Assembly: GCF_001955695.1 (NCBI RefSeq)
Contig: NZ_CP019236.1
Location: 434,001-498,000, forward strand
DNA from: Rhodoferax koreense
GTDB lineage: Bacteria > Pseudomonadota > Gammaproteobacteria > Burkholderiales > Burkholderiaceae_C
Reading direction: 5' to 3'
DNA: 64,000 nucleotides
The translations under genes were made by a program, and so were the position numbers. Shown here one piece after another: positions 7,868 through 16,642 of the stretch. The notes under the pieces are model-generated. The model was not told where the DNA came from, ran no database searches, and saw only the letters and a list, made by a program, of their open reading frames with translations. Within the stretch, counting starts at the first letter, position 1. Every line of letters starts with the position of its first letter.

Positions 7868-8643
7868 TGACCGTCTCTCGGCTGATGCATCACGTCGCCG
7901 ATCGTCCGGGCGCCAGGCGCATAGGCCGCCATCGCGACGCCGACCAGGCACACGAACACGGCCGTGACGCCGAAAGGCAGCACCGTGCGGCGCACGGCGG
8001 TGCGCATCCAATGGCTGCCGCCCGCGCCCCGGAGGTGGCGGTACAGCGAATACGAAAGTGCGCCATCGAAGAGGATTTCGGCGAACAGGGATGGCGCCAG
8101 ATAGACGACGTAGAACGAGGCCAGTGCCAGGCCCAGCGCGAGCAGGATCACCATCAGGGGGACGGTGAACTCGTCCGTGTCGGCGACGGCGCTCGCCGCG
8201 TCTCCCAAGGGTGTGGAAGACGTGGGCTCGTCGAGCGAGACACCGCTCGTGGTGTCGAAAGACCGGCTGGCGCCAGCGCCGCCGAAGTTGCCGCCCCCAC
8301 CGCTGGACATGGGCACTGGTGGCCGGACGTCGCCGCCGCCAGAGGGGATCAATTCGCCCACGTCCGGAAGATCGATGTAGTCGCTGGCCGTGGTGCGCAG
8401 CCACAGCCAGAGCAGAAACAGGAAGAACAGGTAGGCCAGCCCCAGCGCCAGAGGGTAGCGAAGCGCCATGCTGTCGATGCCGGCATGGAGCAGCACAAAC
8501 GAGGCCAACAAGCCGAATGCGCCCGTCAGCCCGACAAGAAAGCCCATCTGCAGGCGCGGGAACGACCGCTCCCGGAGTTCAGCGCTCAAATGCAGTACCG
8601 CGTGGTAGCGGGAGCGCCCTGGTGGATGGCGGCGTGTCGTCAT
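7864..8643 (-). CDS. Hypothetical multi-pass membrane protein
   Basis: This 259-residue protein is not recognised as a named family. About four hydrophobic segments are seen (near 33-52, 60-82, 160-182 and 225-247). A low-complexity hydrophilic stretch rich in Ser, Gly and Pro separates the pairs (including SSGGGGNFGGAGAS), which could be a flexible linker outside or inside the cell. The second pair is preceded by acidic residues and followed by basic ones. It overlaps the frameshifted acetyltransferase by ATGA, so the two were co-transcribed. No motif suggests activity. Confidence 0.72.
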   Translation of the reverse strand: MTTRRHPPGRSRYHAVLHLSAELRERSFPRLQMGFLVGLTGAFGLLASFVLLHAGIDSMALRYPLALGLAYLFFLFLLWLWLRTTASDYIDLPDVGELIPSGGGDVRPPVPMSSGGGGNFGGAGASRSFDTTSGVSLDEPTSSTPLGDAASAVADTDEFTVPLMVILLALGLALASFYVVYLAPSLFAEILFDGALSYSLYRHLRGAGGSHWMRTAVRRTVLPFGVTAVFVCLVGVAMAAYAPGARTIGDVMHQPRDGQ

Positions 8644-8760
8644 CGGTGGATCTGCTGGTTTTGCCGGGTTTTGGAAATCCGATCTTAGCCAGCCGGGCCC
8701 GCTTCCCAGCTTAAGCGAAACTGAAACGCGCCGGCATCGGTCCGCACTCGACGCCGTTGC

Positions 8761-9492
8761 TCACCGCCGCAAGGCCGCAAAAGCCGCGAATTCCCAACGT
8801 CGCATCCCCAGCAGCAGCGTGTAGCCTTCGCGGTCGCTCTCCGCCAGCTTCTGGTCCGCCAGATGCTGCTGCGCAAAGTCCTGCGCCACGCGCTGCAGCC
8901 GCTCCATGAACGCCGGCGCAAGCCCGCGGCTGACCGAGCCGTGCACCAGCAGCAGGCCTTCGCCCGGGCCGTCGAAGCCGCCGGCGTAGTAGTCGAGCAC
9001 GGCGTCTTCGCGGAAGAAGTTCATCACCGGACCGTGCGGGCGCCAGCGGAAGGTCTTGGCCAGCTTCAGGCGGTAGCGGTTCATCGGGCGCAGTTCGATG
9101 ATGCCCAGGCGGTCGAGTTGCGCCAGATATCCGATGCCTTCGGCCGCGCTCAGGCGATAGGCGCCGGTGATCTGTTCCAGCGTCCACTGGCTCAACACGC
9201 AGATCGCCACCAGCAGCAGCTTCTTGTCGGCCACCACGGCGCGCTCCTGGGCTTGCGTGAGTTCGGCCAGCAGCGGCTGGTTGTCGGCGACGCGGCGGGC
9301 GAGGTCGGCGAAATCGAGCTTGAGCGCGCGGCAGATGGCGTCGATGCGCGACAGCGGCATGTCGCCCTTGGCCAGCATGCGTTTGACGCTCGACTCCGCC
9401 ATGCCCAGCGACCTTGCGAGGTCGGCATAGGTCATCTGCGCGGACTTGAGTTCTTTTTTGAGCGCGAGGACGAGGTCGGCGGTGGTGCTCAT
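8761..9492 (-). CDS. XRE-family transcriptional regulator
   Basis: The product has 243 residues. The N-terminal 70 contain a Cro/C1-type helix-turn-helix (MTYADLARSLGMAESSVKRM) followed by a third helix rich in Arg and Leu. The remaining ~170 residues form an uncharacterised domain with an unusual C-terminal stretch (WRPHGPVMNFFREDAVLDYY), perhaps for ligand binding or dimerisation. The gene is divergent from the MFS-acyltransferase fusion; a perfect inverted repeat lies 29-47 bp upstream of its ATG and could be the operator for autoregulation and for the divergent gene. DNA-binding role is confident, target inferred. Confidence 0.85.
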   Translation of the reverse strand: MSTTADLVLALKKELKSAQMTYADLARSLGMAESSVKRMLAKGDMPLSRIDAICRALKLDFADLARRVADNQPLLAELTQAQERAVVADKKLLLVAICVLSQWTLEQITGAYRLSAAEGIGYLAQLDRLGIIELRPMNRYRLKLAKTFRWRPHGPVMNFFREDAVLDYYAGGFDGPGEGLLLVHGSVSRGLAPAFMERLQRVAQDFAQQHLADQKLAESDREGYTLLLGMRRWEFAAFAALRR

Positions 9493-9520
9493 GGTCGGGC
9501 CTGTGCGGGAGGATCGGGAA

Positions 9521-9539
9521 AGTATCGTCGTCCGATACT
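9521..9539. promoter_or_regulatory. Perfect inverted repeat, candidate XRE operator
   Basis: AGTATCG and CGATACT flank TCGTC, a perfect 7-bp dyad between the XRE regulator and the divergent MFS-acyltransferase gene. The spacing suits a small dimeric HTH protein. A related GTATC-N7-GATAC element occurs at 18154-18170. Confidence 0.55.
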
Positions 9540-9638
9540 AGCGGCACCGGGGTGCGTATTCCCGGTGTTCAGGTGCCCAGGGTGACCGTTGGGGCGTTTA
9601 AGCTTCGGCCTGCTTCATTTCAACCGGCCCGAGACAAC

Positions 9639-11555
9639 ATGCAAGAAACCATCGACCTGGCCGCCGGGCCACAGCATCCCAACCAATTCGCGCTGCTGCG
9701 CCAGCGCCGCTTCGCGCCGTTCTTCTGGACACAGTTCGCCGGCGCGGCCAACGACAACCTGTTCAAGTTCGCCTTCACCGTGATGGTGACCTACCAGCTC
9801 AGCGTCGGCTGGCTGCCGCCGAAGATGGCGGGGCTGGTGATCGGGGCCTTGTTCATCCTGCCGTTCCTGCTGTTCTCGGCCACCTCGGGGCAACTCACCG
9901 ACAAATGGGACAAGACGCGCATGTTCCGTTTCGTGAAGAACCTGGAAATCGGCATCATGCTGCTGGCCGCCTGGGGCTTCTACGCGGCCAACGTGCCGGT
10001 GCTGCTGGGCTGCACCTTCCTCATGGGGCTGCATTCCACCTTGTTCGGCCCGGTGAAGTTCGCCTACCTGCCGCAGGTGCTTCGTTCGAGCGAACTCACC
10101 GGCGGCAATGGCATGGTGGAGATGGGTACCTTCGTGGCCATCCTGCTGGGCAACGTGGCTGGCGGCCTGCTGGTGGCGGTGCCCGAGATCGGCCACCTGC
10201 AGGTGGCCATCGCCTGCGTGGCGCTGGCCGTCGTGGGCCGGGTGGTCGCGCAGTTCATCCCGAGCGCACCGGCCACCGATCCGGGCCTGGTGGTCAACTG
10301 GAACCCCGTCACCGAGACCTGGCGCAACCTCCGGCTGGCGCACGGCAACCTGGTGGTGTTCCGTTCCCTGCTCGGCATCAGCTGGATGTGGTTCTTCGGC
10401 GCGGTGTTCCTGAGCCAGTTCCCGAGTTTCGCCAAGGAGGTGCTGCATGGCGACGAGCAGGTGGCCTCGTTGCTGCTGGTGGTGTTTTCCATCGGCATCG
10501 GCACGGGTTCGCTGCTGTGCGAGGTGCTGAGCCGGCGCCATGTGGAGATCGGCCTGGTGCCGCTGGGCGCGATCGGCATGAGTGTGTTTGCCATCGACCT
10601 GTACTTCGCCTCGCGCGGGCTGCCACCGGCCGATGGCCTGCATCTTCTGGCGTTCGTGAGCCAGCCCGCGCACTGGCGGGTGATAGCCGACCTGGCGCTG
10701 CTGAGCCTGTTCGCCGGCCTGTACAGCGTGCCGATGTATGCGCTGATCCAGATGCGCAGCCAGCCCACGCACCGCGCGCGCATCATCGCGGCCAACAACA
10801 TCCTGAACGCGTTGTTCATGATCGCCAGCTCGGTGATCGCCGGTGCGCTGCTCGGCGCGGGCGCCAGCATTCCGCAGATCTTCCTGTGCGTGGGCATCGC
10901 CAACGCCGTGGTGGCCGGCTACATCTTCCTGCTGGTGCCGGAATACCTCCTGCGCTTCGTGGCCTGGATGGTGTCGCACATCGTCTACCGATTCAAGGTC
11001 CGGGGCGACGAGCACATTCCGGTCGAGGGCGCGGCCATCCTGGCCTGCAACCACGTGAGCTTCGTCGATGCCGTGCTGCTGATGGCCGCCAGCCCTCGGC
11101 CCATCGTCTTCCTGATGGACCACCGCATCTTCCGGGTGCCGGTGCTGGGCTGGCTGTTCCGCCTGGCCAAGGCCATTCCCATCGCGCCGCGCGCCGAAGA
11201 CCCGGTGGCCTACGAAGCCGCCTTCGCGGCGGCGGCCAAGGTGCTGCAGGACGGCAACCTGCTCGGCATCTTCCCCGAAGGCGGTATCACCAGGGACGGC
11301 ACGCTGCAGCCGTTCAAGGGCGGCATCATGAAAATCCTGGAAACCGCGCCCGTGCCGGTGGTGCCGATGGCGTTGACCAACCTCTGGGGCTCCTACTTCA
11401 GCCGGGTGGAGCAGGGCGGGGCGATGGTGCGGCCGTTCCGGCGCGGCGTGTTCAACCGCGTGGGCCTGAACGTGGGGGCGGCGATGACCGTGGCCGAAAC
11501 CACACCCGAAGCGTTGCGCGCGCGTGTCGACACGCTGCTGCGCGCGCGGACCTGA
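9639..11555 (+). CDS. MFS transporter fused to 1-acylglycerol-3-phosphate acyltransferase (LplT-PlsC type)
   Basis: The start was placed at the ATG at 9639, which gives MQETIDLAAG; a longer frame from 9552 has no homologous-looking sequence. The 638-residue product has an N-terminal 12-helix major-facilitator half (about 20-415), beginning FFWTQFAGAANDNLFKFAFT as in LplT lysophospholipid flippases. The C-terminal PlsC domain (about 430-630) carries the catalytic NHVSFVD (Asn471-His472) and the FPEGGITRDG motif near 545. Relatives import lysophospholipids and re-acylate them in the inner membrane. The AMP-binding acyl-ACP synthetase domain found in the longer Aas fusions is absent here. Membrane role confident; exact lipid inferred. 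Confidence 0.88.
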   Translation: MQETIDLAAGPQHPNQFALLRQRRFAPFFWTQFAGAANDNLFKFAFTVMVTYQLSVGWLPPKMAGLVIGALFILPFLLFSATSGQLTDKWDKTRMFRFVKNLEIGIMLLAAWGFYAANVPVLLGCTFLMGLHSTLFGPVKFAYLPQVLRSSELTGGNGMVEMGTFVAILLGNVAGGLLVAVPEIGHLQVAIACVALAVVGRVVAQFIPSAPATDPGLVVNWNPVTETWRNLRLAHGNLVVFRSLLGISWMWFFGAVFLSQFPSFAKEVLHGDEQVASLLLVVFSIGIGTGSLLCEVLSRRHVEIGLVPLGAIGMSVFAIDLYFASRGLPPADGLHLLAFVSQPAHWRVIADLALLSLFAGLYSVPMYALIQMRSQPTHRARIIAANNILNALFMIASSVIAGALLGAGASIPQIFLCVGIANAVVAGYIFLLVPEYLLRFVAWMVSHIVYRFKVRGDEHIPVEGAAILACNHVSFVDAVLLMAASPRPIVFLMDHRIFRVPVLGWLFRLAKAIPIAPRAEDPVAYEAAFAAAAKVLQDGNLLGIFPEGGITRDGTLQPFKGGIMKILETAPVPVVPMALTNLWGSYFSRVEQGGAMVRPFRRGVFNRVGLNVGAAMTVAETTPEALRARVDTLLRART

Positions 11556-11661
11556 CGGACCCAGGGAATCCACTTACGCCAACCGGCGTAGAACGACCCC
11601 TCGACCCTCGGCCGCGCGGCGCCTATAGTGCTGGCCCAGTCCATCACTCTGGAGGTGTCGC

Positions 11662-12534
11662 ATGTCCACAGCCGTCCGTTGGCTCACACTGGGAGCAGCA
11701 TCGCTGCTGATGGCGGTCTCTCCAGTCCATGCGCAGAAGGCCGGATCGGTCGAGCGTGGCAAATACCTGATGCAGGGCGTGGTGGCTTGCGGCAATTGCC
11801 ACACGCCGCGTGGCCCGCAGGGCGAGCCACTGTTCGATAAAGGGCTTTCGGGCGGCATGGTGTTCGACGAGCCGCCGTTCAAGGCCTATGCACCCAACAT
11901 CACGCCGGATCTGCAGACCGGCATCGGGAAGTGGACCGACGCCGAGTTGGCCAGGGCCATCCGCGAAGGCATCCGGCCCGACAAAACCATCATCGGCCCG
12001 CCGATGCCCGTGGCGTTCTACCGCCACCTCTCGGACCGCGATCTGGCGGCGATCATCGCCTACCTGCGAGCCCAACCGGCGGTCGCCAATGAAGTGCCCA
12101 AGTCGAGCTACCGAATCACCTTGCCGCCCGACTACGGGCCGCCGGTGAAGGCCGTGGCCACGCCGTCGCCGAAGGACCGCGTGCGCTACGGCAAGTACCT
12201 CGCCGACATCGGCCATTGCATGGAGTGCCATACGCCACGCGATCCGCAGGGCATGCTGCAGATGAAGCACGTCGGTGCCGGTGGCCAGGTCTTCAACGGG
12301 CCCTGGGGCCAGAGCGTCGCGCGCAACCTCACGCCGCACGAAAGCGGCCTGAAACCGTGGACCGATGCCCAGATCGTCGCCGCGATCCGTGAGGGGCACG
12401 ACCGGCAAGGGCAGCCATACAAGCCGCCGATGGCGTTCGGCTTCTACAAGAACATCAGCGATGCCGACATGGCCGCACTCGTGGCCTACCTGCGATCGCT
12501 CCAGCCGCAGCCGTTCGCCTTGGCAAAGAACTGA
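11662..12534 (+). CDS. Periplasmic diheme cytochrome c
   Basis: The product has 290 residues. A signal peptide of about 25 residues ends at VHAQ. Two class I cytochrome c domains follow, each with a heme site: VACGNCHTPRG (Cys43, Cys46, His47) and HCMECHTPRDPQ in the second half. The order and the tail KNISDADMAALVAYLR match the membrane-associated or soluble diheme cytochromes that accept electrons from periplasmic dehydrogenases. A good ribosome-binding site (GGAGGT) lies before the ATG. No dehydrogenase gene is adjacent, so the electron donor is unknown. Confidence 0.88.
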   Translation: MSTAVRWLTLGAASLLMAVSPVHAQKAGSVERGKYLMQGVVACGNCHTPRGPQGEPLFDKGLSGGMVFDEPPFKAYAPNITPDLQTGIGKWTDAELARAIREGIRPDKTIIGPPMPVAFYRHLSDRDLAAIIAYLRAQPAVANEVPKSSYRITLPPDYGPPVKAVATPSPKDRVRYGKYLADIGHCMECHTPRDPQGMLQMKHVGAGGQVFNGPWGQSVARNLTPHESGLKPWTDAQIVAAIREGHDRQGQPYKPPMAFGFYKNISDADMAALVAYLRSLQPQPFALAKN

Positions 12535-12538
12535 ACCG

Positions 12539-13048
12539 TCAGGCGAAAGGCCCGAGGTAGTCGGTCTTGCCCACTGGCACGCCCTGCTGGCGCAGAATGG
12601 CGTGGGCGGTGGCGACGTGGAAGAAGAAATTGGGCAGCGCGAACTGCAGCAGGAAGTCCAGACCGGTGAAGGTGACATCGAGCTTGCCGGTCTTCAACGC
12701 GATCTCGCGCGTCTCGCTGCCGTCGAAGGCCGGTTCGTCCACACTTTGCAGGAATGCCCGTGTCTTGGCGATGCGCTCGCGCAACTCGGCGATGCTGGTT
12801 TCGTTGTCCTCGAAGCGCGGCGCCGCCCCGCCGGTCAGCCGGGCGATGGCGTTCTTGGAGGTATCGGAGGCGCGCTGGATCTGGCCGGCCAGGTTCAGCA
12901 TGTCGGGTGCGAGCCGCGCGTCGACGAGGGTCTTCGCGTCGACCCCCCGGCTGGCGGCGAAGGCCTCGGCCTTGTCGAGATAGCTGGACAGAACGCCCAG
13001 GCCGCGCAGGTAGACGGGAATGGACAGGCGATGCGCGATAGGGCTCAT
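12539..13048 (-). CDS. DUF1993 family protein
   Basis: The start was set at the ATG at 13048 (MSPIAHRLSIPVYLRGL), giving 169 residues, the usual DUF1993 length. The frame extends upstream but without family-like sequence. The protein is helical, begins with the conserved PVYLRGLGVLSSYLDKAEAF and ends with FFHVATAHAILRQQGVPVGK and DYLG, all typical of this DinB-like four-helix family. No enzymatic function is established. It is convergent with the cytochrome gene (4 bp apart) and divergent from the 246-residue gene. Confidence 0.85.
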   Translation of the reverse strand: MSPIAHRLSIPVYLRGLGVLSSYLDKAEAFAASRGVDAKTLVDARLAPDMLNLAGQIQRASDTSKNAIARLTGGAAPRFEDNETSIAELRERIAKTRAFLQSVDEPAFDGSETREIALKTGKLDVTFTGLDFLLQFALPNFFFHVATAHAILRQQGVPVGKTDYLGPFA

Positions 13049-13239
13049 GGTGTGACGGTGGTTGGCAGTGGGGAAGCCGATGTTAGCGAGACGCCGGCCA
13101 TCGTGCATGGCGCGGTGAAGGCGGCCCTGCGTTCTGTCCGTAGTACCGGGGTAGCGTCCCGGGGCTGCCGCTGCTAAGCTTTCGCACCCACGCCGCGCAC
13201 GCCGAACTGTCCAGCCCATTGCAGGAAAGGAGACCGAGC

Positions 13240-13980
13240 ATGTCCATCGCATCCATCAAGGCCCTCAAACTCGCGCCCCTCGACGATCTCGACATCGAGA
13301 TCGAGCGCGGCAAGAGTGTCGGCGGCGCGGCTTCGGCCGCCATCAATGCCGGCGGCATCGTGGCCTTCGACGCGGGCATCGGCGGGGAAGAGCAGGAAGA
13401 TGTCCTCTACTCCATGCAGTTCGCGCAGCGCGCGGCCAGCGCGGCGGCCGACCGCTACACCCAGGTCAAGGCGTGGTACCAGGAGTACGTGCGTGTGCTC
13501 GGCGAGACTGGCTGGGTGATGGGCGGCTTCAACCTCAATGCGCAGAAGGTCGACCAGTCCGAGGTCGAGGTGGCCAAGGCCGCGCTGGAAATCCTCGCCG
13601 CCGCGGCCACCGGCCCGCAGTCGGTGGTGCTGCTTGCCGCGATCAAGGCGCTCAAGGGCATGGCCAAGGACGACGGCTTCATCACGCTGTTCGAACACTA
13701 CGGCGCCAAGGGCCTGGTCGGCAACTTCCAGATCAGTGACGTGCAGAAGGGGCCCAATGGCGCCCTGTCCATCGTCACCGGTGCGTTCCAGATCGAGATG
13801 GCGGAGCGGCAGGACAAGTTCCTGTTCTTCACCTGGCACAAGAAGGGTGTCTCGGTGTGGGGCGACGCCATCCGCGCCACCTTCAACCGCACCTATTACG
13901 CAGACCTGCGCCAGACGGTGCGCGACATGCTGGGCAAGGAAGGCCGCAAGGCCATCGCCAGCCTGCCGCTGAAGTTCTGA
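13240..13980 (+). CDS. Uncharacterised protein paired with the caspase-like peptidase
   Basis: This 246-residue product is not recognised as a named family. The start at 13240 is preceded by AGGAAAGGAG; an in-frame ATG at 13219 lacks a site. No signal peptide or clear membrane helix is seen. The N-terminal third is small-residue rich (GGAASAAINAGGIVAFDAGI), the middle helical (YSMQFAQRAASAAADRYTQV, then EVAKAALEILAAAA), and the C-terminal half strand-rich (GALSIVTGAFQIEMAERQDK, then FLFFTWHKKG). It sits 20 bp upstream of the caspase-domain gene in the same direction, so the two are very likely one operon. It may be a substrate, activator or effector of the peptidase; this is inference only. 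Confidence 0.78.
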   Translation: MSIASIKALKLAPLDDLDIEIERGKSVGGAASAAINAGGIVAFDAGIGGEEQEDVLYSMQFAQRAASAAADRYTQVKAWYQEYVRVLGETGWVMGGFNLNAQKVDQSEVEVAKAALEILAAAATGPQSVVLLAAIKALKGMAKDDGFITLFEHYGAKGLVGNFQISDVQKGPNGALSIVTGAFQIEMAERQDKFLFFTWHKKGVSVWGDAIRATFNRTYYADLRQTVRDMLGKEGRKAIASLPLKF

Positions 13981-14000
13981 GCGTCGGCGAGGCGCCGGCC

Positions 14001-16472
14001 ATGCCGACCAACCGCGCTCTGGTCATCGGCATCGACCGTTATGCCACGGATCTCAGCAGCCTCTCGGGCGCGGTGGCCGACGCGCAGGGCTTCGCGTCCT
14101 GGCTGCTCGCCTCGAACGAGGTCCGTCCCGAGCACCTGCAGCTGGGCCTGTTGCCCGGCGACGACTCTCCGGCCGAGCCCGCTGCGCTGGCAGGCTGCGC
14201 GCGCGTGGGTACCACGCGCGACGCGCTCGACCGCCTGTTCATCGGCTGGCTCAAGTCGCCCCCGGCGGACACCGGGCGCTTCTATTTCTTTTTTTCAGGC
14301 CATGGCGCGGCCTCCGGTAATCCGGCCTACAACGAGGAGGCCATCTGCCTGGAGGGTTTCAGCGACGACGCCATGGGCCACACGCTCGAAATCTCTTCGC
14401 TGATGGCCATGCTCAACGCCTTGCCGGCGTTTCAGCGTTTCATCCTGATCGACGGTTGCCGCAACACGGTGTTCTGCGACGACGTGCAGTTCGGCGCCTT
14501 CTCGCGCCGGCCGCGGCCCGACAAGGGGGAGCGCCGCAACCACGTGTTGCGCGCCACCGGCCCCGGCCGTGCCGCCGCCGAGGTGGCAGGCCGCGGTCTG
14601 TTCAGCAGGCACCTGTGCGAGGGGCTGAACGGAGCCGGCAGCGCCAAGCGCTGGGACCCCGACCAGGCGGATGGCAACGGCGCCTATGTCGTACGCTGGC
14701 GCGCGCTCAGCGAATACGTGTTCGACCAGGTCGTGCCGCACCGCGCGGCGCAGCGCAACGAACAACTCATCTTCGAGGAAGGCCAGCATCCGGCCAACGA
14801 AGACCCGGTGCTGGCCCTGTTCGCCGAGGGTTCCTTCGGCCTGTCGAAAATGGTCGTGCGGTTGGCCAGCCCGGCCACGCCGCCCGCGCAGACGATGGTT
14901 TTCCTGCGCCGCAACGACAGCGCCGACCCGGACCTCCGCGAGGTGCTGCCCGCCAGCGGCCAGGTCGAGGTCTCGGTGCCGCCCTCGGCCTGGATGCTGT
15001 GGGCCAGCGCCAGCGGTTGGCGTTCGCAGCCGAAATCGAAGGCCGTGCCGGTGTATGTCCCGCACGTGGAGGCGGTCGTCGAACTCGTGCCCGAGCCGCC
15101 CGTGACTCGGGGCGGCGCGCCGGCGATCGTCATGCTGGGCGCGCAGCCGAAGCCGACCGGCCCGGGCCATCTGCAGCTGGCGGTGGCCGGGCGCGCGCTG
15201 ACGCAGTTGCGCCCGGCCGCGCGCGTGGCCGTGCGGCGCGAAAGCGGCGAGGTCATCGCCGACCCGGTGCTCGAAGACGTGTTGACGCTCGAGCCGGGCA
15301 TCTACCGCGTGCGCCTCGACCTGGCGGGCGGCGCCTGGACCGAGTCCCCGGTGCTGATCGCCCCGGGCGAACACCAGACGCTCGACCTGCACCTGCCCGC
15401 CACCGCGGACGAGGCGCTCGCCCGCACCCTGCTCGCCGCCGGCAAACCGCCGCCGGCCGACGGCTTCGCCCTGCCTTCGGAAATGATGGGCTGGCTGGCC
15501 GCACCATCGGTGGCCACCATCGCCGCGCTCGCGGCGGCGCAGGCCGTCCAGGCCTACAGGGACGGATTGGACCCATTGGGCATCGGCGCGGGCTGGGCCG
15601 ACGTCGAGGCCGTCGGCATCGAGCTGTTGAGCACCGGGGAACAGCCTGGCCTGCACGCGCATCACCAGCGGCATGAGGAAGGCGCCCTGCGCGCCTTCGT
15701 GTGGCGCATGGGCGCGCGAAGCGAGACGCTCGCCGCGGCCACGCTGGCACCGGCCCAGGGTGGTGCGCCGATCGCCTCGGCCAGCCACGAGGCAGCGCCC
15801 GGCGGGTATTGGTTGCAGTTCGCCGAAGCCGGTGCCAGCGCCTTCGACAAGCGCCGCCCCGGTACGCGACTGGCCACGCAGGTGCTGCCGGGCCATGTGA
15901 GTATCGTGCTGCGCGAGCGGCTGCCATCGGGCGAGCTGATGTGGCTGCAGTTCGCCGTGCGGCGCGATCCGGCGCAACGCTTCGAGATCCAGCTCGGCCT
16001 GGTGCAGGGCGAGGCCTTGCAGCGCGCATTGGCGGCGGGCCGTGATCCGCTGGTCGACCCCGCGGTGCAGGGCCTGGCCGCGCAGCAGTGGTTCGAGCCC
16101 TTTTCGGCGCTGGTCGCCGCCGCCGCGGTCCTGGCGCGGGGTGAGGCCGGCCAGGCGCTGTTCGACCAACTGGTGGCGGTGTTGCTCGGCCACGGCATCG
16201 GCGGGCCCGATGTGGCCGTGCTGCGTGCGGCCCAGGCGAGCCGGGCGGGCCGCGAGGATCTCGCGGCCTCCATGCTGCGCGACGCGCTCGGCGTGGGCAT
16301 TGCGCCCCTCGTCGATACGCTGCTCGAGCGGCTGGTCGATGAGGTTGAACGCCTGGGCTGCGCCGTCATGCCGGGCCAGAAGAAGGCAGCGAAGCGGCTC
16401 GCATCCACGCTGGCCGAAGCCTTGGGTCACCCGCTGTGGACCTTGTGCCGCAGCCCGGACAAGCCCCGCTGA
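14001..16472 (+). CDS. Caspase-like (peptidase C14) large protein
   Basis: The start at ATG 14001 gives 823 residues. Residues 1 to about 270 form a caspase/metacaspase-like fold: RALVIGIDRY starts strand one, the catalytic His101 lies in FYFFFSGHGAASGN, and the catalytic Cys153 in FILIDGCRNTVF. The His-Cys dyad is intact. The remaining ~550 residues are not a recognised domain. They contain two strand-rich, Ig- or PEGA-like stretches (for example GIYRVRLDLAGGAWTESPVL near 430) and a helical C-terminus. No signal peptide is seen, so the protein is probably cytoplasmic. Bacterial caspase homologues act in stress, cell death or phage defence. Partner gene: the 246-residue protein just upstream. 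Confidence 0.85.
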   Translation: MPTNRALVIGIDRYATDLSSLSGAVADAQGFASWLLASNEVRPEHLQLGLLPGDDSPAEPAALAGCARVGTTRDALDRLFIGWLKSPPADTGRFYFFFSGHGAASGNPAYNEEAICLEGFSDDAMGHTLEISSLMAMLNALPAFQRFILIDGCRNTVFCDDVQFGAFSRRPRPDKGERRNHVLRATGPGRAAAEVAGRGLFSRHLCEGLNGAGSAKRWDPDQADGNGAYVVRWRALSEYVFDQVVPHRAAQRNEQLIFEEGQHPANEDPVLALFAEGSFGLSKMVVRLASPATPPAQTMVFLRRNDSADPDLREVLPASGQVEVSVPPSAWMLWASASGWRSQPKSKAVPVYVPHVEAVVELVPEPPVTRGGAPAIVMLGAQPKPTGPGHLQLAVAGRALTQLRPAARVAVRRESGEVIADPVLEDVLTLEPGIYRVRLDLAGGAWTESPVLIAPGEHQTLDLHLPATADEALARTLLAAGKPPPADGFALPSEMMGWLAAPSVATIAALAAAQAVQAYRDGLDPLGIGAGWADVEAVGIELLSTGEQPGLHAHHQRHEEGALRAFVWRMGARSETLAAATLAPAQGGAPIASASHEAAPGGYWLQFAEAGASAFDKRRPGTRLATQVLPGHVSIVLRERLPSGELMWLQFAVRRDPAQRFEIQLGLVQGEALQRALAAGRDPLVDPAVQGLAAQQWFEPFSALVAAAAVLARGEAGQALFDQLVAVLLGHGIGGPDVAVLRAAQASRAGREDLAASMLRDALGVGIAPLVDTLLERLVDEVERLGCAVMPGQKKAAKRLASTLAEALGHPLWTLCRSPDKPR

Positions 16473-16642
16473 ACCGAAGCGGGGTCGCCCGACAGGATGC
16501 AGGCCGCCCGAAACCGTTGATGCGTAGAGGCGACGTCGTGCTCGTCCGTCATTTCGCGGCGAGCCTTCACGCAGCCGCGCACATAGTCCAATGCCGCTCG
16601 GGGCAATCTCGGGTAGCCCGGGTGGCAAGATCCGGCTGCGTC

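Noticed and set aside
16473..16642. The gap between the caspase gene and the MFS gene, searched for a small gene or an RNA.
   Set aside because: No ribosome-binding site with a plausible frame, no strong hairpin with a T run, and no RNA motif recognised.
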